Source: Bradyrhizobium sp. STM 3843
GTDB lineage: Bacteria > Pseudomonadota > Alphaproteobacteria > Rhizobiales > Xanthobacteraceae
Reading direction: 5' to 3'
Length of the DNA stretch: 64,000 nt
Assembly (NCBI RefSeq): GCF_000239815.1
Contig: NZ_CAFK01000198.1
Coordinates: 60,282 to 124,281, forward strand
The position numbers were made by a program, and so were the translations under genes. Numbering within the stretch: the first letter of the stretch is position 1; each line of letters starts with the position of its first letter. The notes below the pieces were generated by a model. The model was not told the DNA's origin, searched no databases, and saw only the letters and a program-made list of their open reading frames with translations. Of this stretch, positions 1 to 8,402 are shown one piece after another.

Positions 1-1047
1 GCCGACATCCTTGGTGGTGAAGAAGGGCTCGAACACCTTGTCGAGCAGGTTGGCAGGGATGCCTTCGCCGGTGTCGCTCACCGCGATCATGACGTAGCTG
101 CCGGCCGCGACTTCCGGATTCATGCGGACGTAGTCGTCGTCGAGCACGACGTTCCTGGTCTCCAAGGTCAGCTTGCCGCCGCCAGGCATCGCGTCGCGCG
201 CGTTGACGGCGAGATTGAGGATCGCGGTCGAGAGCTGGCTCGGATCGATCATCGCCGGCAGGATATCGTCCGCCAGCATCGACTCGATTTCGATCTGCTC
301 GCCCAGCGTCCGCCGCAACAGGCGCGCGGTATCGACGACGAGACCGTTGATGTCGACGCTGCGCGGTTGCAGCGGCTGGCGGCGGGCGAACGCCAGCAGA
401 TGGCGGGTGAGATCGGCGCCGCGCGCGGCGGCGGAGCTGATCAGGTTGGTGATCTGCAGGAGATGTGGACGGTCCTTCACGGCATCGGCGAGGATCTCGA
501 TGGTGCCGGTGATCACCGTCAGGATGTTGTTGAAGTCGTGCGCCACGCCGCCGGTGAGCTGGCCGACCGCTTCCATCTTCTGCGCCTGGCGCACCTGGGC
601 CTCGGTCGCTTCGATCTCCTGGAAGCGTCGGATCATGGCTTCGGCGGTGCGACGCTGCTGCATTTCCTCCTCGAGCTGCGCATAGGCCTTCCGCAGCTGG
701 GCGCGCGACGGCAGCACCAGGATGCGCGGCAGCAGCAACAGCAGCGCTGCGGCGATTCCGACCGACATGAAAGCCAGGAAGCCCTTGGTCGCAGCTTCGA
801 GGTCGTAGGCCGGCACCCAGATGGTGTAGACCTCGAGCAGGCGCGCGATGCCGCACACCGTCACGAAGACCGCGAAGGCCCAGAAGATGGCGCTGAACTG
901 AATGTCACGGCGGCGCCAGACGAAGAAGGCCAGTACGAAGGCAATGGCGAAGAAGGCTGTGGACGTCAGGAGGTCGGAGACGGCGTTCAGCCAGATCAAT
1001 TCCGGCCTCCACAGCAGGCATTCGCCATGCGGGCTGAGCGTCAACAT
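1..1047 (-). CDS. Sensor histidine kinase with ethylene-receptor-like membrane domain (3' end beyond window)
   Basis: Read by translating the minus strand. The gene starts at ATG 1047 and is still open at the window edge (349 codons visible). Residues 1-115 form about three membrane helices resembling the plant ETR1 ethylene-binding domain, ending in an LLP...LPS segment. A coiled-coil linker follows, then the H-box (VAHDFNNIL), the N-box (NLAVNARDAM) and the G1 box (DTGEGIP). The missing part should hold the rest of the ATPase domain and perhaps a receiver. Asp25 and Cys65 align with ETR1 Asp25 and Cys65, but position 69 is Arg where ETR1 has the copper ligand His (CGIAR versus CGATH). A membrane sensor kinase is certain; ethylene binding is doubtful. 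Confidence 0.9.
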   Translation of the reverse strand, partial: MLTLSPHGECLLWRPELIWLNAVSDLLTSTAFFAIAFVLAFFVWRRRDIQFSAIFWAFAVFVTVCGIARLLEVYTIWVPAYDLEAATKGFLAFMSVGIAAALLLLLPRILVLPSRAQLRKAYAQLEEEMQQRRTAEAMIRRFQEIEATEAQVRQAQKMEAVGQLTGGVAHDFNNILTVITGTIEILADAVKDRPHLLQITNLISSAAARGADLTRHLLAFARRQPLQPRSVDINGLVVDTARLLRRTLGEQIEIESMLADDILPAMIDPSQLSTAILNLAVNARDAMPGGGKLTLETRNVVLDDDYVRMNPEVAAGSYVMIAVSDTGEGIPANLLDKVFEPFFTTKDVG

Positions 1048-1372
1048 GTCCGGAAGTCCCCAAAGCCACCGATCGGCACGCCTCGCGTCGCGGTCCGATC
1101 AGATCCCCGGGAACCTAATCATTCAAATTTCGATGGTGGGCACAAGCGCCTGTTAGTTGCAGGAGCATTCAAAGGTGTTGGCGCACCGTGGATAGCTTGG
1201 CTGCGACCGCCGGCCGCAGGCGCTGCAAGGACCGAGGCCACTTGCGCGGCTGACATATAACAGGTGTGGTATCTAATAAAAGTGGTATCGGGATCAGTCA
1301 GGCTGCCCGTGCAGCCGATCACTTCGCCCGAGAAGCCAGGCGCGTCGAAAATGTCATGATCGATGTGCCCTC
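1048..1372. other. Intergenic region without recognised gene
   Basis: Gap between the kinase start and the end of the next minus-strand gene. Open frames crossing it have no recognisable domain and mostly extend kinase shadow frames. A short direct repeat around GTGGTATC lies near 1265-1290. I see no convincing terminator. Confidence 0.5.
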
Positions 1373-1576
1373 TCAGTTGGACTGATCGCTCAGTCCTCGG
1401 CGAACCACCAAAGTCTCCCGTGCCGGAATCAGACCCGCCGGCCCGCGTCCGATCTGGGTGAGATTGAACAGGGCCGAGATCAGAATGACGGGGAGCATCT
1501 CTCCCCGGGCGACGCCGATGGCAGCAAGAAAAGCAACCGCCTTCACGGATGCGACGATGGCGATCAGCTTTGACAT
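1373..1576 (-). CDS. Small hydrophobic hypothetical protein
   Basis: A 67-residue protein if started at ATG 1576. An in-frame start at 1645 adds a low-quality N-terminus. Residues 1-40 are hydrophobic (starting MSKLIAIVASVKAVAFLAA) and could form a signal anchor plus one more membrane stretch. The tail is polar and ends GLSDQSN. I do not recognise the family. It may be a small membrane or exported protein, and the hydrophobic design supports a real gene more than chance. Nothing in the neighbourhood gives a function. Confidence 0.45.
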   Translation of the reverse strand: MSKLIAIVASVKAVAFLAAIGVARGEMLPVILISALFNLTQIGRGPAGLIPARETLVVRRGLSDQSN

Positions 1577-1885
1577 CGGACAACTCGCGGGATGGATGTC
1601 AGTGTGGTGTCTCGCAGGCGGCAGCAGATGGCTCCGCTGTGTCACTTAGATAGGCCGGTTGCGCCGGCGGGATAATCCAGCTTTCCTTTGACGGACTGTT
1701 TCGCATTTCGATGCAATCGAGGACGCGTTCTCCTCGCTGCGCCGGTCGCAGGCCAGGTGAGCGGCCCTTCGGGCGATGGATGCCAGCGCCGTACGCGCGA
1801 TCGGTCGCCGCGGTTGCGTTTGACGGCCGGAGCCCCAATGGTCTCGCGATGAGAGGGCGCAGTCAGGCGCGATGTCGAGCGGGGC
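1577..1885. other. Intergenic region without recognised gene
   Basis: About 309 bases between two minus-strand small genes. Short open frames on both strands are Arg/Pro-rich and look like GC-driven noise. No RNA gene or clear terminator was recognised. Confidence 0.5.
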
Positions 1886-2155
1886 TTATATTCCCAAACG
1901 CTCCCTCTGAAGACGTGCGCGGTCCCTGGCAGCGTCTTTCAAGCCGCCCTGAATCTGGCTTCGTGTGAGCCCCATGTCCGACAGCTCACGGTCTGAAAGC
2001 CCTTCGAGGATGATCAGATTGAGTTCGTATTCGCGTTGCGCAATGCCCGCAGCAATCAGGCTGTTGACTGCCTTCAACAGCCGGCGCACCAATGATGCGA
2101 TCGAACCATGACCTGCAAAAAGCCGTCTCGGCATCCGATAAGAAATGTTCAACAT
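1886..2155 (-). CDS. DUF1127 domain-containing protein
   Basis: An 89-residue protein whose C-terminal half carries the DUF1127 signature: an Arg/Leu helix followed by LSDRELSDMGLTRSQI and a basic tail. DUF1127 proteins are small, abundant in rhizobia and mostly uncharacterised; some small members affect RNA or phosphate metabolism. The N-terminus (MLNISYRMPRRLF) includes a second possible start at residue 8. The gene is divergent from the ACT-domain gene, and a hairpin lies just upstream at 2166-2193. Family membership is secure; function is unknown. Confidence 0.85.
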   Translation of the reverse strand: MLNISYRMPRRLFAGHGSIASLVRRLLKAVNSLIAAGIAQREYELNLIILEGLSDRELSDMGLTRSQIQGGLKDAARDRARLQRERLGI

Positions 2156-2165
2156 GCTTACGCTG

Positions 2166-2193
2166 ACTACCGTGGTTCAAATCCACGCGTAGT
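2166..2193. other. Hairpin in the DUF1127/ACT divergent region
   Basis: ACTACCGTGG pairs with CCACGCGTAGT around loop TTCAAAT, with a single bulged C. It lies 11 bases upstream of the DUF1127 start. It resembles a lone tRNA T-arm but no tRNA surrounds it. It could be a leader hairpin or an operator. Confidence 0.4.
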
Positions 2194-2391
2194 ATGCCGT
2201 GCGCCCGCACTGGACGCTTGGAGCTTTCCTTGAGAGAATCTTGAGACGCATCACTTCGGCGTGCGGCGCGCGTGAAGGGACGTGCGCCTTGGAGCCTCCA
2301 ATTCGTGCTCGCGATCGCCGCGTCCAGCCACGGGTGGCTCAAAGCGGCAAGTCTGCATCAGGTGGGATCGGAAGTCCTGAAAGGAGCAGCT

Positions 2392-2811
2392 GTGGCTGGT
2401 GAACGCGATCTCAAGGCGCTCCTGCGGGACATAAAGCCGGAGATGCAGGAGGGCGTTTTCGTCTTCTGCACGATCGCGCATGACGGAGAGATCCCGGCTG
2501 CGATCCATCCGCTGCTGATGTTCCGCGAACGGGAGGGGACAACGCTGGTGATGCGGCGCGAACAGGCGGAGAGAGCGGGGCTCAGCTCTCAATTTGCGTC
2601 ACGGCTGATCACGTTGACGGTCCATTCGTCGCTGAACGCGGTGGGTTTTCTCGCAGCGATCACGGCGCGACTGGCCGAGGCCGGCATCAGCGTCAATGCG
2701 GTCTCGGCCTTCTACCACGATCATCTGTTCGTGCCGGATCAGCGCGCCGGGGACGCGCTGCGCATCCTCAACAGCATGTCCGCGCCGGAGCCGCGTACTT
2801 CGGCGCGATGA
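2392..2811 (+). CDS. ACT domain-containing protein
   Basis: Started at GTG 2392, which has AAGGAG at 2381-2386 five bases upstream; the open frame extends upstream to 2272 but without family-like sequence. The 139-residue product matches the small family with two ACT-like halves: DLKALLRDIKPEM and FVFCTI near the N-terminus, then a second half with LITLTVHSSL, VGFLAAI and AGISVNAVSAFYHDHLFV. ACT domains bind amino acids or other small ligands. No catalytic domain is attached, so a ligand-binding or regulatory role is inferred. The short form is typical of stand-alone members. Confidence 0.75.
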   Translation: MAGERDLKALLRDIKPEMQEGVFVFCTIAHDGEIPAAIHPLLMFREREGTTLVMRREQAERAGLSSQFASRLITLTVHSSLNAVGFLAAITARLAEAGISVNAVSAFYHDHLFVPDQRAGDALRILNSMSAPEPRTSAR

Positions 2812-2825
2812 CCTATGGCGCCCGT

Positions 2826-3671
2826 TTACCGGTGCGCCCAATCGTCATGGTCACCGCGAATGAAGTCGGCAATGCGCTCGACCACGGGCTCTTCGATGCC
2901 GGCATAGCCGTGCTCCGAGAACGCGCCGCAGGGATCGGTGGCTACCGAGTGACCGTGGGTGAAGCTGCGGCTTTCCTTGCGCGCGGCCGGGATGAGTGCA
3001 AACAAAGCCGCTGAGCCCGCTGGCGGGCTGATGGTGCAGTGGTCATTCTCATGCCAGACGACCAGCGTCGGCACGGTGATGCGCGAGGCATAGAGGTTGA
3101 AGGTCGGCTGATTGGCCGCCGCCAGCTGGGTGACGGACGATGTCAGGACCACGCCGGTGAGGCCCGACAAGGCCGGCTGGAAGCCCGCCGCCGTCACCGC
3201 TGAAATGCTGCCATTGCTGGTGCCGACGACCCAGACCGGCTTGCCCCAGCGCGTGATGGCGGCGTTGATGAAGCCCTGCAGTTCGGCGGCATGCGCCGCG
3301 CTCAGGCGGTTGGCCTGGGTGAGGCCCGCCGGGTGGGCGGGCGTGGCATCGGCCATCATGACGTTGAGGCCGTCGCGCAAGAACAGATCAGCGGAGCGGA
3401 TCAGGAAATTGCCGGTGGAATCGATGATGGTGCCGGTCGAATCGAGGCTGAGCAGGCCGTTGCCGCCCGTCAGCAGGATGACGCTGGCGCGCGCCTGCCG
3501 CGCCGGCCGGTCGAGCCGCACCGGCGGGGTCTTGACGATGAAGGTGGTATCGATCGTCACCGCTTCGGCGTCTGCAGCGCGCGCTGCCTGGGACGCGCCG
3601 CAGACAGCGAGCAGGCAGACACTGAAGCTCAAAGCGTATCGTGCAAATCGCGTCGTGAAACCGTAGGACAT
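2826..3671 (-). CDS. Secreted alpha/beta-hydrolase
   Basis: A 281-residue protein with a Sec signal peptide (hydrophobic residues 10-30, likely cleaved near AARAADA). It has an alpha/beta-hydrolase fold: oxyanion region ILLTGGNG, nucleophile elbow GTSNGS with Ser152, an acid in WHENDH, and a late His in SEHGYAG. GGGAG lies eight bases before the ATG. The substrate is unknown; an extracytoplasmic esterase-like activity is the conservative reading. The 3' end converges on the ACT-domain gene with a 14-base gap. Confidence 0.8.
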   Translation of the reverse strand: MSYGFTTRFARYALSFSVCLLAVCGASQAARAADAEAVTIDTTFIVKTPPVRLDRPARQARASVILLTGGNGLLSLDSTGTIIDSTGNFLIRSADLFLRDGLNVMMADATPAHPAGLTQANRLSAAHAAELQGFINAAITRWGKPVWVVGTSNGSISAVTAAGFQPALSGLTGVVLTSSVTQLAAANQPTFNLYASRITVPTLVVWHENDHCTISPPAGSAALFALIPAARKESRSFTHGHSVATDPCGAFSEHGYAGIEEPVVERIADFIRGDHDDWAHR

Positions 3672-3960
3672 GTTTCGCTCCCAATAACCTCAAGGTGCAA
3701 TGGCGTGATAGTGCACCCATGTGTCGCGGAAGTGAACGGCCATCCCGATCGATTTCTGTGCGGCTCTCGAATTGCCAGGAGCTCCAATCCGCATGGACGA
3801 AGCGTATTTCGCATTCGCAAGCTGAGAACGGACAGTGCAGTGCACCTGTCGCTCAGCGCTGCTTCGCGCTCGGCGCCATGCCGCCTCCGATGAACCGATG
3901 TTCATGGAACGCCAGCTTTTTCAATCGGTTGGTCAACGGGGCAACAGGAGGAGGACTGCC

Positions 3961-4212
3961 ATGAAGAAAGTGATCGTCGCTTTGTCCGCCGTCGCTCTGC
4001 TTTCCGCGACGCAGGCTGCGAGCGCCGCGACCGCGTCCAAGACGCCTGGGCATGAAATGCAGGTGAAGGGCTCCAAGAAGGGCTATTCGGGCGCTTCGGG
4101 CTACGCACCGGGACGCGAGATGCAAGCGAAAGGTTCGAAAGCCGGCCACCACGGTGCGTCCGGATATGCACCGGGGCAGACAACCGGCGCGAACACGAAC
4201 CGTAGCCGCTGA
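3961..4212 (+). CDS. Small secreted protein with two 21-residue repeats
   Basis: An 83-residue protein starting at ATG 3961, preceded by GGAGGAGG. The first 24 residues are a signal peptide (MKKVIVALSAVALLSATQA, then ASA). The mature part is two near-identical 21-residue units, each beginning PG[HR]EMQ, containing KGSK and ending GASGYA, then a short polar tail. It is rich in Gly, Ser, Lys and His, so it is probably unstructured and periplasmic or surface-exposed. I do not recognise a named family. A strong terminator follows at 4221. Confidence 0.75.
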   Translation: MKKVIVALSAVALLSATQAASAATASKTPGHEMQVKGSKKGYSGASGYAPGREMQAKGSKAGHHGASGYAPGQTTGANTNRSR

Positions 4213-4220
4213 ACAGCAAG

Positions 4221-4244
4221 GCCCGCCAGTACCCTCTGGCGGGC
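4221..4244 (+). terminator. Hairpin terminator after the repeat protein
   Basis: GCCCGCCAG pairs with CTGGCGGGC around a short TACC-type loop nine bases past the stop codon. There is no long T-run, but stem strength and position fit a terminator. Confidence 0.65.
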
Positions 4245-4540
4245 TCTCCTCCCAGCTGGAATGCAGGCAGATCGAATTCGAACGAGCCGCGCCACGGCCG
4301 GCGAAACTGAGCTCCAATGTTTGCGATGCGGCCGTGACCCGGCAGTCGACACCGCGCGCAGTCCCCCCGAATCCGTTGTTCCCGATTGCGTGGAGCCCCA
4401 CGCGATGTTCCGGGTATTTGGTCGACCAACCCTAGCGATTGCTGCTGCGCAATCCCCGACGCGTTGAAAATTTAATTGCAAAATTCGCCAAATATTCTAA
4501 AACTCAGAAACTGCATGACTGATCTATCGGGGAGACCAGA
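4245..4540. other. Intergenic region upstream of the VOC gene
   Basis: Nearly 300 bases with no supported gene. The last 60 bases are AT-rich (AAAATTTAATTGCAAAATTC and nearby), unlike the surroundings, and probably contain the promoter of the VOC-ArsR-SRPBCC cassette. Confidence 0.5.
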
Positions 4541-5011
4541 ATGAGTGATCCCTATCGGCTTAAAGGCCTGTCAAGCGCGGTCTGCTATCAGGATGCCAAG
4601 GGAGCCTTTCGTTGGCTTGAGGCGGCCTTTGGCTTCGAGCCCCTGTTCGTCATTCTCGATGCGGACGGCAACCTCGCCCATTCCGAGATGAGCTTCGGGC
4701 ATTCCGTGCTCATGGTCGGCAACGAATGGAGTGCCGCTCACAAGAGCCCGAAATCGATCGGTGGCAACAACACGCAGACCGTCCATGTGCAGCTCGCGGA
4801 AGGCGAGGACGTCGATGCGCATTGCGAGCGTGCGCGCCAGGCGGGTGCGGAGATCCTCCAGGAGCCCGACACTCAATTCTACGGCGATCGCACCTATCGC
4901 GCCCGCGACCCGGAAGGCCATATCTGGACGTTCGGTGTCACCAAGACCAAAATGACGCCCGACGAGTGGGATCGCGCGAGCGGTCTCATCACCAAGAAGC
5001 GGCTCGATTGA
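4541..5011 (+). CDS. VOC family (glyoxalase/bleomycin-resistance fold) protein
   Basis: A 156-residue VOC protein with two beta-alpha-beta-beta-beta units: YQDAKGAFRWLEAAFGF opens the first, and YGDRTYRARDPEGHIWTFG closes the second. Candidate metal ligands are His and Glu residues in the strands (AHSEM, DPEGHIW). It is the first gene of a cassette: its stop codon overlaps the TTG start of an ArsR regulator, which in turn overlaps an SRPBCC gene. The substrate cannot be deduced. Similar VOC/ArsR/AHSA1 sets are known, which suggests a co-regulated detoxification or small-molecule response. Confidence 0.85.
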   Translation: MSDPYRLKGLSSAVCYQDAKGAFRWLEAAFGFEPLFVILDADGNLAHSEMSFGHSVLMVGNEWSAAHKSPKSIGGNNTQTVHVQLAEGEDVDAHCERARQAGAEILQEPDTQFYGDRTYRARDPEGHIWTFGVTKTKMTPDEWDRASGLITKKRLD

Positions 5012-5337
5012 CCGCGCGCATCGACAAGACGCTGGCGGCGCTCGCCGATCCGCATCGGCGGCAGACGATCGAATTGTTGCGCCGCCGACCGCATCGCGCC
5101 GGCGAACTCGCCGATGCGCTCGGCCTGCCGGCGCCCGCCATGAGCCGGCATTTGCGCGAGCTGAAGCGAAGCGGCCTGGTCGAGGAAACGCATCCGGAGT
5201 TCGATGCGCGCGTTCGCATCTATGCGCTGAAGGATGGCGCGATGGCGGAGTTGAAGCGCTGGCTCGCTCAAACCGAAGCCATGTGGTCGGCGCAGCTGTC
5301 GAGCTTCAAGGCGCATGTCGAAAGACAGCGCAAATGA
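5008..5337 (+). CDS. ArsR-family HTH transcriptional regulator
   Basis: A 109-residue winged-helix regulator: LADPHRRQTIELLRRRPHRAG, then the recognition region ADALGLPAPAMSRHLRELKRSGLV and the wing (DARVRIYAL). The start is TTG 5008, whose last two bases belong to the TGA of the VOC gene, giving a TTGA overlap; frames further upstream overlap the VOC gene deeply and are not credible. There are no Cys residues for an ArsR-type metal site, so it belongs to the non-metal ArsR group usually paired with SRPBCC proteins. It probably represses its own operon. Confidence 0.85.
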   Translation: MTARIDKTLAALADPHRRQTIELLRRRPHRAGELADALGLPAPAMSRHLRELKRSGLVEETHPEFDARVRIYALKDGAMAELKRWLAQTEAMWSAQLSSFKAHVERQRK

Positions 5338-5813
5338 GCGCCGCGGTGATCGTATCGATCCGGGTCGATGCGACGCCTTTGCGTGCATTCGAGCTCTTCA
5401 CCGAGCAAATCGCCGAATGGTGGCGCCCGAACCCGTTGTTTGCGCTGACGCCGCGCGGCGGCGGCCAGCTTCGTTTCGAACCTGGCGAAGGCGGGCGGCT
5501 GGTGGCGATGCTCGCGAATGGAAAAGAATTCGAAGTCGGCCGCATCACGGTTTGGAAGCCGGGCGAAAGGCTCGCGCTCACCTGGCGGCAGGCGACGTTC
5601 GCGCCCGGCCAGTCGACGCAGCTTGAGGTGCGCTTCGAGGCGGTCGGTGCGCAGACGCGCGTGACGGTCGAGCATCGCGGCTGGGACGGCATCCCGAAGG
5701 ACCACGTCGCGCGCCACGGCTTCGATCTCATGCTGTTCCAGCGGCGGCTGGCCGAGCATTGGCGCGTGCTGCTGACCGCCGTCGAGACCAGGGTACGCGC
5801 AGACGGCGCGTAG
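5334..5813 (+). CDS. SRPBCC (AHSA1-like) domain protein
   Basis: A 159-residue protein starting at ATG 5334, overlapping the ArsR stop by ATGA. It shows the AHSA1/START fold pattern: VSIRVDATPLRAFELFTEQI, WWRPNPLFAL, a beta-rich middle with VGRITVWKPGERLALTW, and a C-terminal helix HGFDLMLFQRRLAEHW. These helix-grip proteins bind hydrophobic ligands. As the last gene of the VOC-ArsR-SRPBCC unit it may bind the molecule sensed or processed by the operon, which is inference from context. Confidence 0.85.
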   Translation: MSAAVIVSIRVDATPLRAFELFTEQIAEWWRPNPLFALTPRGGGQLRFEPGEGGRLVAMLANGKEFEVGRITVWKPGERLALTWRQATFAPGQSTQLEVRFEAVGAQTRVTVEHRGWDGIPKDHVARHGFDLMLFQRRLAEHWRVLLTAVETRVRADGA

Positions 5814-6003
5814 CAGGTGAGCGTCGATTGCACCGGCGGACGCATTTCGTTCGGGGTCTCGCAATGACCCGCATTGCAATAAGGGATCATTGCGTGCGCC
5901 TCACGTACCGTGGAACCACAGTGCTGGACGCCGCCGCGCTACGACGGGTTTGTCATTTGTTAACCCTGTTCGGTCACAGTCCGGACGCTTGGGGAGCGAC
6001 CGC

Positions 6004-7350
6004 ATGAACCGCAACCATCGCCGGGCCTTGGCGAAACGGAAGGATCCGCTCAGTCTGGTCTGCGTTGCGGACGCCCATATGCGCGCGGGCCGCATGAAGC
6101 GTGCGGAAGAGATGAACCGGGAGGCGATCGCACTCGATCCGCGGTGCTACGAGGCGCACAACAATCTCGGCCACATCCTGCGCCATACCGGGCGCACGGC
6201 CGAAGCCGTCGGGCATTTCTCTCTCGCGTTCCAGATCAATCCGAACGTTGCCGTGGTCGCGTATAATCTCGCCATGGCGTTGTCCGAGCTCAATCGCTTC
6301 TCCGAGGCGTTACCATTCCATCGGCGGGCCGCGGCGCTCGATCCGTCAAGCGCCGATGCACACTCCACGCTCGCTTTCAGTCTCGGGCAACTCGCCGAAC
6401 ATGCCGAGGCCGAACAGCAATATCTGCGGGCGCTGCAGATCGATCCACGCCATTTCGGCGCCCGGATCAATCTTGGCCTTGCGCTGGTCGAGCAGGGCAG
6501 GATCGCCGAGGCCTACCAGCACGCGCAAGTGCTCGCCCAAGCCGACACCGCGCCCGGCTTCCCGCACAAGACCTTCGGCATCCTGCTGGCCCGCGTCGGC
6601 TGTCAGGACGGCGCAAGGCTATGCTTCGAGCGACATCTCGCCGCGCATCCGCAGGACAGGGACGAGATCGCGATGCTACTCGCCGCGGTCGGGGGCGCCT
6701 TGCCGGCGCGCGCCACGGACCAGCAGATCGTGCACCTCTACAATTCGCGTGCGGATGGGTGGGACAAGGGCGCGGCAGTCGACAACAGCTATCGCGGACA
6801 CCAGCTTGTGGCGGCAGTCGTGGTGGAGTGCAACCCGCATTCACTCGGCACGGTCATTGATGCGGGTTGCGGGACCGGCCTCGTCGGCGAGCTGCTGCGG
6901 CCGCGCGCGCAGCGCCTGATCGGCATCGACATGTCGGATGCAATGCTGGCGCAAGCCCGGGAGAAGAACTGCTATGATGAGCTGCACGGCGGCGACCTGC
7001 TGAACTACATGACCCGGCACCCCAGCAGCTGCGACGTGATCGCGAGCGCGGCCACGCTGGTCCATTTCGGCGAATTGAATGCCGTCTTCGCCGCCGCGCG
7101 GCAGTGCCTGCGCCCCGGCGGTGTGTTCGTCTTCACGGTGTTTCCGAATGACGATGATGAAGACGCGGTTGCGATCGGAACGCTGAACGGCCTTGCGCAA
7201 GGCGGCTGCTTCCGGCATGGCGCCGCGTATGTCGCGCGGACCGCCGCGGCCTGCGGATTGAGCGTGGAAGTGCTACGGCGTGAGGTGCACGAATACGCTC
7301 GCAAAGTAGCCATTCCCGGTATCGTTGTCGCGCTGCGCTCGGGCAGTTAG
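6004..7350 (+). CDS. TPR-repeat protein with C-terminal SAM methyltransferase domain
   Basis: A 448-residue protein; ATG 6004 has GGGGAG eight bases upstream, so earlier in-frame starts are rejected. Residues 15-235 contain about six TPR units (repeated AIALDP, ALQIDP patterns with A..NLG). Residues 240-448 form a class I SAM-dependent methyltransferase: motif I VIDAGCGTG at 284-292, IGIDMSDAML as the next strand, and DVIASAATLVHFGEL as the post-II region. The TPR part probably positions a protein or glycan substrate. The C-terminus resembles small-molecule methyltransferases; the substrate is unknown. Confidence 0.85.
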   Translation: MNRNHRRALAKRKDPLSLVCVADAHMRAGRMKRAEEMNREAIALDPRCYEAHNNLGHILRHTGRTAEAVGHFSLAFQINPNVAVVAYNLAMALSELNRFSEALPFHRRAAALDPSSADAHSTLAFSLGQLAEHAEAEQQYLRALQIDPRHFGARINLGLALVEQGRIAEAYQHAQVLAQADTAPGFPHKTFGILLARVGCQDGARLCFERHLAAHPQDRDEIAMLLAAVGGALPARATDQQIVHLYNSRADGWDKGAAVDNSYRGHQLVAAVVVECNPHSLGTVIDAGCGTGLVGELLRPRAQRLIGIDMSDAMLAQAREKNCYDELHGGDLLNYMTRHPSSCDVIASAATLVHFGELNAVFAAARQCLRPGGVFVFTVFPNDDDEDAVAIGTLNGLAQGGCFRHGAAYVARTAAACGLSVEVLRREVHEYARKVAIPGIVVALRSGS

Positions 7351-7674
7351 CTCAACTCATCGTAGACAGTACGGGCGTACAGCCGGAAATTGGTTCGGTG
7401 CACCGGAGCTGCACCGAAGTTGATCGCATCCGGCGTCTACCACAGAATGCCGGCGCTTCTGGAGACGACCTAAATTAGTGCAACAAATACCTGATCCCAA
7501 AGCCGGAAGGGGCGCCCACCTGTCTCAATGCAACTGCGACGAGCGATATTGGGACAACTAAGCGTTAGATCGCCACTCCGGAAGAAACCGCCGATACAGC
7601 AACGCCCTTGCTGAGATGAACCTTTCTGCTTCTCATCTTGACCTACGTCAGGACGCGTGAGGTAAAGGTCGTAG
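7351..7674. other. Intergenic region with a perfect 9-bp hairpin
   Basis: No gene is supported here. TTCGGTGCA at 7394-7402 pairs perfectly with TGCACCGAA at 7410-7418. It lies 44 bases past the TPR-methyltransferase stop and could act in termination, though no T-run follows. Base composition is visibly less GC-rich than the flanks. Confidence 0.5.
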
Positions 7675-7836
7675 ATGACGAGTATGGTCAGAGTTCTATC
7701 GCGAGCGTTTTCTGAGTCGTCTTATGGTACAAAACACGATTTGCTCAGACATCTGGTGCTGTGCTGCGCCGCTATATTGTTCGTATTGATGCTGGCGCTG
7801 ACCTATGGGATAGATCTGAGCTCCGGCTTTTTTTAA
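7675..7836 (+). CDS. Small (53-residue) single-pass membrane protein
   Basis: A short gene starting at ATG 7675 with AAAGG upstream. The N-terminus is polar and basic (MTSMVRVLSRAFSES), the middle is charged (KHDLLRH), and one strongly hydrophobic helix follows (LVLCCAAILFVLMLALTYG) before a short tail ending in TAA. This topology suits a small inner-membrane protein. I have the impression that close relatives occur in many Bradyrhizobium genomes, but I cannot check this. It stands alone in a gene-poor region. Confidence 0.6.
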   Translation: MTSMVRVLSRAFSESSYGTKHDLLRHLVLCCAAILFVLMLALTYGIDLSSGFF

Positions 7837-8402
7837 CCCTACTATTTTCCGCTTCGGGTGAGCAGCGATTCTCGGCTTTCAGCAAGCCCATGTCTGTCTC
7901 GGGCGAGTAGGCGTATCCGCCAAGCGGCCAGCCAGAGGCATTCCTCCGTCTTCGCCGCGAGTCCAGCGCACTCAGGTCGCCTCCGTTTGATGAGACTAGC
8001 TGGGTCAAGAAGCCGTAGGCGATTGCGGGATGGAAGCATCAAGACGGCTATCTGAATGGGGACACATCCGGCCGGCCAGATAAACCCACATGAGGACCGA
8101 AGTCCAAAAAGGGCGACTCCGGCGAACATCTCGCAATTATCGCTGTCCGCCGCTAGCCGACTGATAAAGTCGCCTTCGCCCGCATCCCTGCGCCGGCTGC
8201 TCGAGGGGCGCTCGCGTTCATCTAACGTTCGAAGCGCACCGGTCCCGAATGTCGTCAGGGATTTCTCGATCTGACCAAGCACTTGTGGGGCTGGAAAATG
8301 TGCTCCGAGGTTCTGAGGAACGAACTCAAATCAATCCAGTAGGTTGGGTTTCAGTACAGTGAGATGCTACAATTCCATACGCACAGTTCGAGTTGAGGTT
8401 CC
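7837..8402. other. Gene-poor stretch, possibly decayed coding sequence
   Basis: 566 bases with no recognisable gene. A 146-codon minus-strand frame (7842-8282) lacks any domain I know and its composition looks random. The stretch could be the remains of a decayed gene. Confidence 0.4.

Noticed and set aside
2165..2193. Possible tRNA fragment (GTGGTTCAAATCCAC resembles a T-arm)
   Set aside because: No acceptor, D or anticodon arm surrounds it and no CCA follows; it is a simple hairpin.
7842..8282. 146-codon minus-strand frame in the gene-poor patch
   Set aside because: No recognised domain, no ribosome site and random-looking composition.
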